Shown here: one piece after another, positions 34,330 to 40,644 of the stretch
Position numbering within the stretch: position 1 is the stretch's first letter
How the letters are laid out: the number at the start of each line of letters is the position of its first letter
Assembly (NCBI RefSeq): GCF_900114485.1
Contig: NZ_FOTF01000026.1
Coordinates: 1-40,644 of the forward strand
Source of the DNA: Loktanella salsilacus
Lineage (GTDB): Bacteria > Pseudomonadota > Alphaproteobacteria > Rhodobacterales > Rhodobacteraceae
DNA: 40,644 nt
Direction: 5' to 3'
Made by a program: the position numbers and the translations under genes
The notes under the pieces: generated by a model
Told to the model about the DNA's origin: nothing
Database searches by the model: none
What the model saw: only the letters and a program-made list of their open reading frames with translations

Positions 34330-35089
34330 GCTGCACGCGGGCTTGGCGCCCCCGCGACATGTAGATGACAATCGCGACAATGGCGGCCAGAAACAGCGCG
34401 CTGGTCATAATCGTCCCAAGACCGTAGCCGCCATATTCCGCAGGCTGCGACAACAGATCGCCAAGGGATGCGCCCAACGGGCGAGTGAAGATGTAAGCGA
34501 TCCAGAACGCCCAATTCCCGTCAAGTTTCAGCACGAAATACCCCGCCGTCACCGATGCGATGATCATGCCAAACAAGATGCCCGTCGCCATGTAGCCCAG
34601 CGCAAAATGCTCTGCCACCAGATCGCCCGCAGCGGTTCCAAGGGCAAAGGTGAACAGGATCGCAAGCCAATAGAAGCCCTCTCGCCGGGTCGTCTTGACC
34701 TCGTGGATCGACAGTGTGCGTTCTGACGCGAACCAAGCGGCAAAGGTCAGGGCCAGCAAGGCGCTGAACAAAACCGTCGTCGTCACCAGCGATACGCCAA
34801 AGTTGTCGACAAGGTTGTCAGTCACCAACGTGCCAACGATCGAAATCAGCACGACCGCCAGCCAATATGACCACGGCACGTACCGCCTTTGGCGAAATTG
34901 CAGCGCCAACGCGCCGATCAGAATGGCCGCCATCAGCAGCGAGGTCGCAGTCAACCCAAGGCCAAGGTTCACAGCCAAAAAGTCGGCCGCGGTTTCCCCC
35001 ATCGTGACGGCCATCAGTTTGATCAGCCAGAAGTCGACGGTCACATCAGGTACGCGGTTCAGGGCGGCGGATGGTGCAAAAGTGCTCAT
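34316..35089 (-). CDS. COG4705-like membrane protein with fourfold repeat
   Basis: The product has 257 residues and about eight membrane helices. It contains four copies of a pattern in which an aromatic-Trp pair is followed about ten residues later by GxxxxDxL: FWLIK...GETAADFL (20-38), YWLAV...GTLVTDNL (75-93), YWLAI...GTAAGDLV (140-158) and FWIAY...GASLGDLL (195-213). This is the layout of the COG4705/DUF347 family, of unproven function. The conserved in-membrane acidic residues suggest cation handling, which is inference. It follows a small exported protein gene on the same strand, close to a two-component system, and they may form one unit. Confidence 0.8.
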   Translation of the reverse strand: MSTFAPSAALNRVPDVTVDFWLIKLMAVTMGETAADFLAVNLGLGLTATSLLMAAILIGALALQFRQRRYVPWSYWLAVVLISIVGTLVTDNLVDNFGVSLVTTTVLFSALLALTFAAWFASERTLSIHEVKTTRREGFYWLAILFTFALGTAAGDLVAEHFALGYMATGILFGMIIASVTAGYFVLKLDGNWAFWIAYIFTRPLGASLGDLLSQPAEYGGYGLGTIMTSALFLAAIVAIVIYMSRGRQARVQPMIG

Positions 35090-35112
35090 GGTTTTTCCCT
35101 TAGCTCGCAGAT

Positions 35113-35745
35113 TCAGTGGGTCATCAGGGCAATGCCCTGCGCGAAAAAGTCATCGGCGCGGGTGTCGTCGTCAGCGTTGCAACGCTCTGTCCCCTTGGCC
35201 TGCAGCGTGTCGATGGTGGCGCGATCGCGCGGCGCGATGGTGGCTTGCGACAGGGCCGTGCGGAACTGGTCCAGCATGACTTCACACGGCAGCGCACGAC
35301 CGTTTCCGTCAGTGGTGGCCACGCCGGACACGGTTTGTAGCGGCCCGCCTGCGGTCCCTACGGCGGGGTCAGCAAGCGCGGTTTGCAAAGCGGCCAGCGT
35401 CGCGGTGACCGTGGTGCCGTCCGGAGCCTTAGCGCGCAGCGCCGTCAACGCGCCGTCAATCGCCCCGTCAACATTGCCCCACGCCAGTGTATTATTAGGC
35501 CGCAACGTGCTTTGTGCGTCATCCCAAGCGGTTTCCAGATCAGTGATCCGCGCCTTGGCAGCTGGCAAATCGCCAGTCGCCGCGACCCCCTGTACGTCCG
35601 TTGTGATTACGACGAAGTGCGCCATGTCGCCAAGGCTGGGTGCGGCGGCCTGCACAATCTGCGCCGGCGTTAAGAAATTGTATCCGGCGGCGAAAAGGCC
35701 GACCGGGACGATGATCAGCACCGTGCTTAACAAAAGGTTCTTCAT
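35113..35745 (-). CDS. Small exported/anchored protein, function unknown
   Basis: The product has 210 residues from the ATG at 35745; a longer upstream frame is unlikely. A hydrophobic N-terminal segment (LLLSTVLIIVPVGLFAAGYNF) acts as a signal or anchor. The rest is Ala/Thr/Asp-rich and mostly helical (PAAKARITDLETAWDDAQSTL, DGAIDGALTALRA), with two cysteines late in the chain. No known domain is recognised. It is upstream of and close to the COG4705 gene (23 bases) and divergent from the response regulator across a 24-bp palindrome. It may be an accessory or sensory protein of the same system. Confidence 0.7.
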   Translation of the reverse strand: MKNLLLSTVLIIVPVGLFAAGYNFLTPAQIVQAAAPSLGDMAHFVVITTDVQGVAATGDLPAAKARITDLETAWDDAQSTLRPNNTLAWGNVDGAIDGALTALRAKAPDGTTVTATLAALQTALADPAVGTAGGPLQTVSGVATTDGNGRALPCEVMLDQFRTALSQATIAPRDRATIDTLQAKGTERCNADDDTRADDFFAQGIALMTH

Positions 35746-35860
35746 CGCGGGTGCCCCTGATGGTCCGGCACAGGGCCGGGGATGATCGTGCAAGCAGTCG
35801 CAAATCCTACGCTGCCATGTTGCGTGGCGTGACAGCCCCGCCCCCACGCGGCGTTTTCCG

Positions 35861-35884
35861 GATCATTGCAAATTTGCAATGATC
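35861..35884. promoter_or_regulatory. Perfect 24-bp palindrome in divergent promoter region
   Basis: GATCATTGCAAA is followed immediately by its exact reverse complement, giving 24 bases of perfect dyad symmetry with no spacer. It lies midway between the exported-protein start (35745) and the response-regulator start (35959), where both promoters must be. A dimeric regulator site is the simplest reading. OmpR-type regulators usually prefer direct repeats, so another regulator may be involved. Confidence 0.7.
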
Positions 35885-35958
35885 GCAGTTCAGCGCCCTG
35901 TGATACTCATCCCCAAAGCCGCTGCTTTGTTAGTCGGTTCAGCGCGTAAGGGGCGACC

Positions 35959-36633
35959 ATGAAAATACTCGTCATCGAAGACGACGCAGCCACCGGGGCC
36001 TATATCGCGGACGGGTTGCGCGAAGAGGGCCATAGCGTTGATTTGATCGCCTCTGGCGCTGACGGATTGGTGCAGGCCACGATCGGGACCTATGACGTGA
36101 TGGTCGTGGACCGGATGTTGCCGGGACTAGACGGCATGAGCGTGGTCAAAACCCTGCGGGCCACGAAAAACGCAACACCCGTGCTGTTTCTAACTGCGAT
36201 GGGCGGCGTCGATGACAGGATCGCCGGACTGCACGCGGGCGCGGACGACTATCTGGTCAAGCCGTTTGCCTTTGGCGAACTCTCTGCCCGGATCGCAGCC
36301 ATTGGTCGGCGCCCCAAGATGCAGGACGACCCGATCAGCCTAACCGTCGCGGATCTGGACATGAATTTGCTGACCCGCAAGGTCACGCGGGCGGGCCAGA
36401 TCATTGATCTGCTGCCGCGTGAATTCGCCCTGCTAGAGCAGTTGATGCGCCGAAAAGGCCGGGTGCAAACGCGGACCATGCTGATGGAGTCGGTCTGGGA
36501 CATTCACTATGATCCGCTGACCAATGTTGTCGACACCCACATCAGCAGGCTGCGGGCCAAGATCGACAAACCCTTTGGATCAGAACTGATCGAGACAGTG
36601 CGCGGCGCGGGCTACCGGATCAACGTCGCATGA
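35959..36633 (+). CDS. OmpR/PhoB-family response regulator
   Basis: The product has 224 residues. The receiver domain has the acidic pair (VIEDDAAT), phospho-acceptor D51 (VMVVDRMLPG), the Thr in FLTAMG, and the Lys in YLVKPFAF. The C-terminal winged helix (about 125-222) contains LPREFALLEQLMRRKGRV and NVVDTHISRLRAKIDKPF followed by ETVRGAGYRI. It is activated by the histidine kinase whose start overlaps its stop. Likely targets are the divergent exported-protein/COG4705 pair and the nearby cytochrome b561 gene. Confidence 0.95.
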   Translation: MKILVIEDDAATGAYIADGLREEGHSVDLIASGADGLVQATIGTYDVMVVDRMLPGLDGMSVVKTLRATKNATPVLFLTAMGGVDDRIAGLHAGADDYLVKPFAFGELSARIAAIGRRPKMQDDPISLTVADLDMNLLTRKVTRAGQIIDLLPREFALLEQLMRRKGRVQTRTMLMESVWDIHYDPLTNVVDTHISRLRAKIDKPFGSELIETVRGAGYRINVA

Positions 36634-38033
36634 TGCCCGCCCGCGTGCTGCGCATCAGGTCTACGCCGCTGCGCCTGACCGTCATCTTGTCGGTCATCTT
36701 TACCGCGACGTCGCTGGCCTGTTTTGCCACAACTTTTTTCCTCGTGCGCGCTAATCTGACGGCGGCGATCCTGTCTGATATGCAGCAGACCGTCGATACC
36801 TTTGGGTCTACGGCCGACCTTGCCGAACTACGCGAACATTTGACAGAGGCGGCCCTGACGACCGACCCGGCTTACCGGATCCTGCACTTTCTGCCCGATG
36901 ATGGGGCTGTCATTGCGAACGTTAAACGGGCCGCACCGGTTAGCGGATTTGCCGTCTTGCCGGGGTCCGACTTTGCCACGTCTGATCGGCCCCTCGCCGA
37001 AAGTTATCAGGTGCGCAGCCTTCGGATCGGGGATGGGCAATTGATCGTCGCTCAATCCCGCGATTCTATTATTGAAATGGCCGAAGTGTTTGCCGCCGCC
37101 GTTTTAATGGGATTGTTGCCCGCGATTGGCATCGCCGCCAGTGCGGGCCTGTGGGTGGCCCGGCGGACGCAGCAGCGGATTGGCACCATCCAGACCGCGT
37201 TAAGTGCAATCACAAGCGGCCAAACCGCCGCGCGCGTGCCGGGCGTTGCTGGCCGCCACGATGATCTGTCAGGCATCGGGCAGGACGTGAACGACATGGC
37301 CGCCGCGCAAGAGGCGCTACTTGTGTCCATGCGCCAAGTCTCGACCGATATTGCGCATGACCTTAAGACGCCGATCCAGCGGGTGTCGGTGCTGCTGGAT
37401 CAAGTGATGACGAAAACAGACCTGTCCGCAGCGCAGGAAACGCTGCTGCTACGCGCAAAGGATGAGACCGCGTGCATCGTGCGCACGTTTCAGGCGCTTC
37501 TGCAGCTGGCACAAATCGAAGGCGGTGCCGCACGCGACCGTCTGACGGCGGTTGATCTGACAGATATCGCCCGCGACGTTGTCGATTTTCTAGAAGTCGA
37601 CGCCGAGGCAAGAGGGTTGATCCTGACGACGGATTTGACTTCGGATGCTATCGTGGCAGGCGAACGACAACTGCTATCGCAATTGCTGGTCAACCTGATC
37701 CAAAACGCCATGCTGCATGGCGGCGATGGCGGAAGCATTCAGGTCACCGTTTCCACTGGACCGGATGGCGTCACGCTTGTTGTCGCAGACCGAGGTCCGG
37801 GTATTCCAGAGCATGAGCGCAGCAAGGTTTTGCAACGACTATACCGCCTTGAACGCAGCCGCACGGCGGATGGAAACGGGCTTGGCTTGGCGCTGGTGGC
37901 GGCAGTCTGCACTTTGCACCGCGCGCATTTGACCTTGGCCGACAATGCGCCCGGACTGGCCGCGCGCATCGATTTTCCCAAGCCCCCGTCAGGCACCGGG
38001 ATGTTTGCGCAAGGACCACATCTGCCGCAGTGA
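36630..38033 (+). CDS. Two-component sensor histidine kinase
   Basis: The product has 467 residues. Two membrane helices (about 15-40 and 152-177) flank a periplasmic sensor domain of about 110 residues with no recognised fold. A HAMP-like linker follows. The H-box is VSTDIAHDLKTPIQR with H243. The ATPase domain has the N-box (LVNLIQNAMLHGG), G1 (VADRGPGIP) and G2 (DGNGLGLALV). It phosphorylates the adjacent OmpR-type regulator. Its end overlaps by 45 bases the end of the convergent cytochrome b561 gene. Confidence 0.93.
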   Translation: MMPARVLRIRSTPLRLTVILSVIFTATSLACFATTFFLVRANLTAAILSDMQQTVDTFGSTADLAELREHLTEAALTTDPAYRILHFLPDDGAVIANVKRAAPVSGFAVLPGSDFATSDRPLAESYQVRSLRIGDGQLIVAQSRDSIIEMAEVFAAAVLMGLLPAIGIAASAGLWVARRTQQRIGTIQTALSAITSGQTAARVPGVAGRHDDLSGIGQDVNDMAAAQEALLVSMRQVSTDIAHDLKTPIQRVSVLLDQVMTKTDLSAAQETLLLRAKDETACIVRTFQALLQLAQIEGGAARDRLTAVDLTDIARDVVDFLEVDAEARGLILTTDLTSDAIVAGERQLLSQLLVNLIQNAMLHGGDGGSIQVTVSTGPDGVTLVVADRGPGIPEHERSKVLQRLYRLERSRTADGNGLGLALVAAVCTLHRAHLTLADNAPGLAARIDFPKPPSGTGMFAQGPHLPQ

Positions 38034-38615
38034 TAGGGTGCCACCATAATGCGCAATCAACCCCATTGCCGCGTGACCGATGAGATAAATCCATACAAGA
38101 TTAGCCAGCGTCGTATGAACGGTCATCGCAACCTTGACCAAGCCGCCTGCGTCAGGATCGCCCGTGGTTACGAAATAATACAGCGTGCCCGACGCAGCCA
38201 TCGCCGTCACCAAAAGCAAACCAAGACCATGAATGGCTGAAGCAAAGGGCGCATGGGTGTCGTGCACCGGAAGGCGTCGTTTTGTCAGCGCGGACAGGTG
38301 CGCCTTAAAATCAGACCAGACCGCGCCAAGGCGCTGGCCGTTAAACCAAGGGATCAACGTGCCCAGCGGCGTGCCGCGCTGGCGCAAAAGCGTCTGCACC
38401 CAAAACGCAAGCACGAGGGCAAAGGCCGCCAGCCCAACATAAGAATGAGCACGAAAGATATTATCGCCCCCGTCGTCAGGGTTCATGAACTGACTACTGC
38501 CAAGCTGCACGACGATCGCCGTGGCAAGCCCTGCATGCAAAACGCGCGTTGCGATTGCGTGGCGCGGCGTTTGGGTGGCACCGGTCGTGTAGAAAAGCGG
38601 GGGTGTCTGCGACAT
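37989..38615 (-). CDS. Cytochrome b561-family protein
   Basis: The product has 208 residues from the ATG at 38615 (GAGAG upstream); a longer frame exists but has no start signal. Four membrane helices are visible, with candidate heme-ligand histidines H27 (TRVLHAGLA), H57 (FRAHSYVGL), H129 (AIHGLGLLL), H167 (VHTTLANLVW) and H181 (IGHAAMGLIAHY). Bacterial b561/CybB-type proteins pass electrons from quinol in the inner membrane, often to redox-stress or reductase partners. The neighbouring two-component system and upstream direct repeats suggest regulated expression. Confidence 0.85.
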   Translation of the reverse strand: MSQTPPLFYTTGATQTPRHAIATRVLHAGLATAIVVQLGSSQFMNPDDGGDNIFRAHSYVGLAAFALVLAFWVQTLLRQRGTPLGTLIPWFNGQRLGAVWSDFKAHLSALTKRRLPVHDTHAPFASAIHGLGLLLVTAMAASGTLYYFVTTGDPDAGGLVKVAMTVHTTLANLVWIYLIGHAAMGLIAHYGGTLSLRQMWSLRKHPGA

Positions 38616-38683
38616 GATCAATCTCTCGGACCGTGGACCTGACCCGGTGTCAGATCGCTTACCCTTCACGATATTGGGCATAC

Positions 38684-38710
38684 CATGTCGCTTCATGTCG
38701 CAAACATGTC
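38684..38710 (-). repeat. Three direct repeats GACATG at 10-11 bp phase
   Basis: On the minus strand GACATG occurs three times, starting 11 and 10 bases apart (plus-strand CATGTC at 38684, 38694 and 38705). This is helical phase, about 70-95 bases upstream of the cytochrome b561 start. Tandem half-sites at this spacing are how OmpR/PhoB-type regulators bind, and one is encoded next door. Confidence 0.55.
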
Positions 38711-38817
38711 TTCGCTGTAATGTGCGCCCCATTTGCCCCAATGGATCACGCAGTCACAAGATTAGGCCGCCTTCCACAAATCGTCGAATCGGGGGCTGGG
38801 CACCCGCCATTTTACGC

Positions 38818-38851
38818 CATTAGATCCGCCAAACGAACGGCGGATCTAATG
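38818..38851. terminator. Perfect 13-bp-arm hairpin
   Basis: CATTAGATCCGCC and GGCGGATCTAATG form a perfect 13-bp stem around the 8-base loop AAACGAAC. It is about 135 bases beyond the stop of the chemotaxis receptor (minus strand) and upstream of the b561 promoter. No T-run follows on either strand. It may be a terminator for the receptor gene or a regulator site. Confidence 0.5.
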
Positions 38852-38986
38852 CGGTCCCATCTGGCTTTTAGGCGCGATCACGGGATCAATCGAAATGTGC
38901 TAGACGCGTAAATCGGCAAGATTTGAATACATTTACCTTTTCGATTCTATCTGACCAAACTTGGCAAAGAGACAGGGCTTGATACT

Positions 38987-40324
38987 TTACGCGACTTTGC
39001 GTTTGACAGATTTTGTGCTTTTAGGAACGAACACAGCAATCGTCTGCACCAATTCCTGCACATTTGTGGCGACCGAAGAACTGGCTGCTGTTGTCTCTTC
39101 AAAGGTTGCGGCATTGCGCTGGGTTACCAGATCAAGCTGGCCCAAAGACTGATCGATCCCTTGAATCACTTTGGCTTGTTGTTCTGCGGATGTCGCAATC
39201 TCAGTGACGCGCGATGACATCGCGATGATACGCTCTGCCACGTCTTTCAGTGCGACCCCTGTGCGCTGCACCAGATCAACGCCTTGGGTCACTTGTGCGC
39301 CGCTGTTTTCGATCAACCCTCTGATCTCGCTTGCCGCCTGCGACGAACGTTGTGCAAGGGCGCGCACTTCAGATGCGACAACCGCAAAGCCCCGACCAGA
39401 ATCTCCGGCGCGTGCAGCTTCTACGCCGGCGTTCAGCGCCAATAGGTTCGTCTGGAAGGAAATGTCTTCGATCACTTTGATAATTGATGTGATTTGCTGG
39501 GACGATGCTTCAATCTTTCCCATGGCAACGACCGCATCGCCAACCAATGCAGCACTTTTTTCCGTTTCGACCTGCGTTTGGTTCGCTTCCCCGCTTGTGG
39601 TTTTCGCCAGCTTTGCCGTGCCGCGCACGTTTTCATTCACCCGCGACATCTGCGCTGCGACGTCAGCAAGCATGGTTGCCTGACTTTCAGTCCGGGTCGC
39701 CAAATCTGCTGTCGCCTTAGAGATTTGACTGGTTTCGACACTGATATCGTCAGCGCCTTCTAGGACAGATTCTATCGCCCGCCGCAGTGACACGACAGCG
39801 TCGTTAAAATCGCGGCGTAGGTCATCGTATTCGTCAGAAAATAGCTGATCGAGCTGCTGATCAAGACGCTTATCAGACAGGTTTTTCAATCCGATCCGCA
39901 GCTGTTCGACGACAAAGGACACCCGCTCGGCTTGGGCGCGGTCGCGCTCCGCCTCGTTTTGCTGACGTTCGCGTTCGCGCGCGTTGGCGACATCCAATTG
40001 GGCCATCGCCTCGCTTGATTTCAGGGTCTCTTGTTCTGCTTTGGTCACAGCGGCCTCTGCGCGCATGCGCAGTTCCTCGCTTTCTTTTTGACCGGCTTTA
40101 GCTTGAACAAGCGCTGCAGCAGCATCAGTCATTGCCGTTTCGATCGCGCTACGATCAAGACTGGACTGACGATCCAAGCGTGCCCGTGTCGAGATGGCCC
40201 GGAGTAGCGCAGCAGTTTCAACAATCACGGCAACACCGTGAAAAAGCGATCGTTCGACATTTAGGATCATGTCCGACGACGGGTAAATAAGCGAGGGAAC
40301 CAATACTGATAGCGTAAGCGACAA
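38987..40324 (-). CDS. Methyl-accepting chemotaxis protein, 5' end removed by IS66
   Basis: The open frame has 445 codons, but its first codons lie inside the IS66 terminus. The native start is therefore lost, and an internal ATG at 40270 is the first methionine in chromosomal sequence. The remaining protein has an Ala/Glu-rich helical stretch, a probable coiled coil (about 75-140). A HAMP-like segment and the signalling hairpin follow, with the tip [20 protein letters not shown] and then [22 protein letters not shown]. It would signal to CheA/CheW. The sensory N-terminus is missing, so the receptor is probably non-functional or altered. The start and length of the intact gene cannot be seen. 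Confidence 0.85.
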   Translation of the reverse strand: MSLTLSVLVPSLIYPSSDMILNVERSLFHGVAVIVETAALLRAISTRARLDRQSSLDRSAIETAMTDAAAALVQAKAGQKESEELRMRAEAAVTKAEQETLKSSEAMAQLDVANARERERQQNEAERDRAQAERVSFVVEQLRIGLKNLSDKRLDQQLDQLFSDEYDDLRRDFNDAVVSLRRAIESVLEGADDISVETSQISKATADLATRTESQATMLADVAAQMSRVNENVRGTAKLAKTTSGEANQTQVETEKSAALVGDAVVAMGKIEASSQQITSIIKVIEDISFQTNLLALNAGVEAARAGDSGRGFAVVASEVRALAQRSSQAASEIRGLIENSGAQVTQGVDLVQRTGVALKDVAERIIAMSSRVTEIATSAEQQAKVIQGIDQSLGQLDLVTQRNAATFEETTAASSSVATNVQELVQTIAVFVPKSTKSVKRKVA

Positions 40325-40644
40325 GGCAGCCCCGTGGGTTAAAGGGCGGCCTATTCCTTGGTAGGTTTGCGACGTTCACGCAAGCGCCGGGGTTTTATGT
40401 CTACGACCAGTCCTACGCCTATGCCTACGCATGGTAGCTTTCAGTTGATCGAAGCCGTCGTCGAACGTCTTGACGGTGCGCCCGTCGGAGAGCGTCGTCG
40501 CTGGTCTGATGAGTTCAAGGCGCAGGCTGTCGCCGCGGCCATGGCACCGGATGTCAATGTTTCGGCGCTGGCGCGTCGATTGGGGATTTCGCCGCCGCAA
40601 CTGTTTGGCTGGCGCAGGGCATATCTGAAAACGCTGGATGAGGC
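40314..40644 (+). mobile_element. IS66-family insertion sequence, left end, partial
   Basis: The element begins at GTAAGCG (40314-40320), the conserved terminal inverted-repeat start of IS66 elements. The first IS66 gene (tnpA) follows 77 bases later. The rest of the element, with tnpB, tnpC and the right end, is outside the window. Insertion is inside the 5' part of the chemotaxis receptor gene. The 8-bp target duplication expected for IS66 cannot be checked with one end. Confidence 0.85.
40397..40644 (+). CDS. tnpA: IS66 accessory protein TnpA, N-terminal part
   Basis: The frame is open from the ATG at 40397 to the window edge (82 codons). After a variable start it reads RRRWSDEFKAQAVAAAMAP and NVSALARRLGISPPQLFGWRR, the helix-turn-helix of IS66 TnpA (IS3 OrfA-like) proteins, needed for transposition with TnpB and TnpC. 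The 3' end of the gene is cut off by the window. Confidence 0.9.
   Translation, partial: MSTTSPTPMPTHGSFQLIEAVVERLDGAPVGERRRWSDEFKAQAVAAAMAPDVNVSALARRLGISPPQLFGWRRAYLKTLDE

Larger units (their letters stand above)
38616..38986. other. Non-coding stretch upstream of cytochrome b561, holding repeats and a hairpin
   Basis: No convincing gene lies in these 371 bases. They hold the candidate promoter region of the b561 gene with three GACATG direct repeats (38684-38710) and a perfect 13-bp-arm hairpin (38818-38851). An AT-richer segment follows near 38905-38960, downstream of the chemotaxis receptor. Confidence 0.6.

Overview
The window looks like chromosomal DNA from a Rhodobacterales (Roseobacter-group) alphaproteobacterium. 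It is GC-rich and densely packed, with ATGA-type start/stop overlaps throughout. A taurine importer is paired with a TauZ/YeiH-type exporter, and a TPP-riboswitch thiamine operon uses ThiO and ThiYXZ/TenA. Both ends are cut by insertion sequences: an IS5-family transposase at the left edge and the start of an IS66-family element at the right edge. Each appears to have broken the neighbouring gene, a DUF2339 membrane protein on the left and a chemotaxis receptor on the right.

Left part (1-14.9 kb). After the IS5 fragment and truncated DUF2339 gene come a small AT-richer secreted protein, an AroE-family paralogue on the minus strand, and a 0.6 kb gap. The plus-strand tauABC-tauZ operon follows. 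It converges on a YHYH-domain secreted protein across a perfect hairpin. Next is an RND efflux pair (adaptor then pump, minus strand), and then a LysR regulator divergent from a VOC/glyoxalase protein, with a perfect T-N11-A-type operator candidate between them.

Middle (15.0-22.7 kb). A TPP riboswitch with an apparent intrinsic terminator as expression platform precedes ten plus-strand genes: thiD-thiO-thiS-thiG-thiE-thiF-thiY-tenA-thiZ-thiX. Nearly all overlap by a few bases. They cover thiazole synthesis (ThiO, ThiS, ThiG, ThiF), HMP phosphorylation (ThiD), condensation (ThiE) and pyrimidine salvage (ThiY/Z/X, TenA). ThiC is absent from the window.

The most unusual region is 22.65-34.33 kb. 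Seven minus-strand genes, all overlapping by 1-11 bases, encode in transcription order a soluble class I HMG-CoA reductase, a UbiA-family prenyltransferase, a PEP-synthase/rifampin-phosphotransferase-like dikinase, a DUF3419 (BtaA-like) SAM enzyme, a phytol/dolichol-kinase-like membrane enzyme, a GNAT-like protein and an AMP-dependent acyl ligase. From the other side of a 63-bp divergent control region run a sulfotransferase and a cytochrome P450 with a shortened J-helix region. I infer an isoprenoid- or lipid-type biosynthetic cluster making a prenylated, phosphorylated and/or sulfated product. I cannot name the product, and no mevalonate kinase or decarboxylase gene is present.

Right part (34.3-40.6 kb). 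A COG4705 membrane protein with a fourfold internal repeat and a small exported protein are divergent from an OmpR-type response regulator and histidine kinase. A perfect 24-bp palindrome lies between the two gene pairs. The kinase gene converges on a cytochrome b561-like gene, which has three helical-phase GACATG direct repeats upstream. A 13-bp-arm hairpin, the 5'-truncated chemotaxis receptor and the IS66 element close the window. I saw no tRNA, rRNA or CRISPR array.
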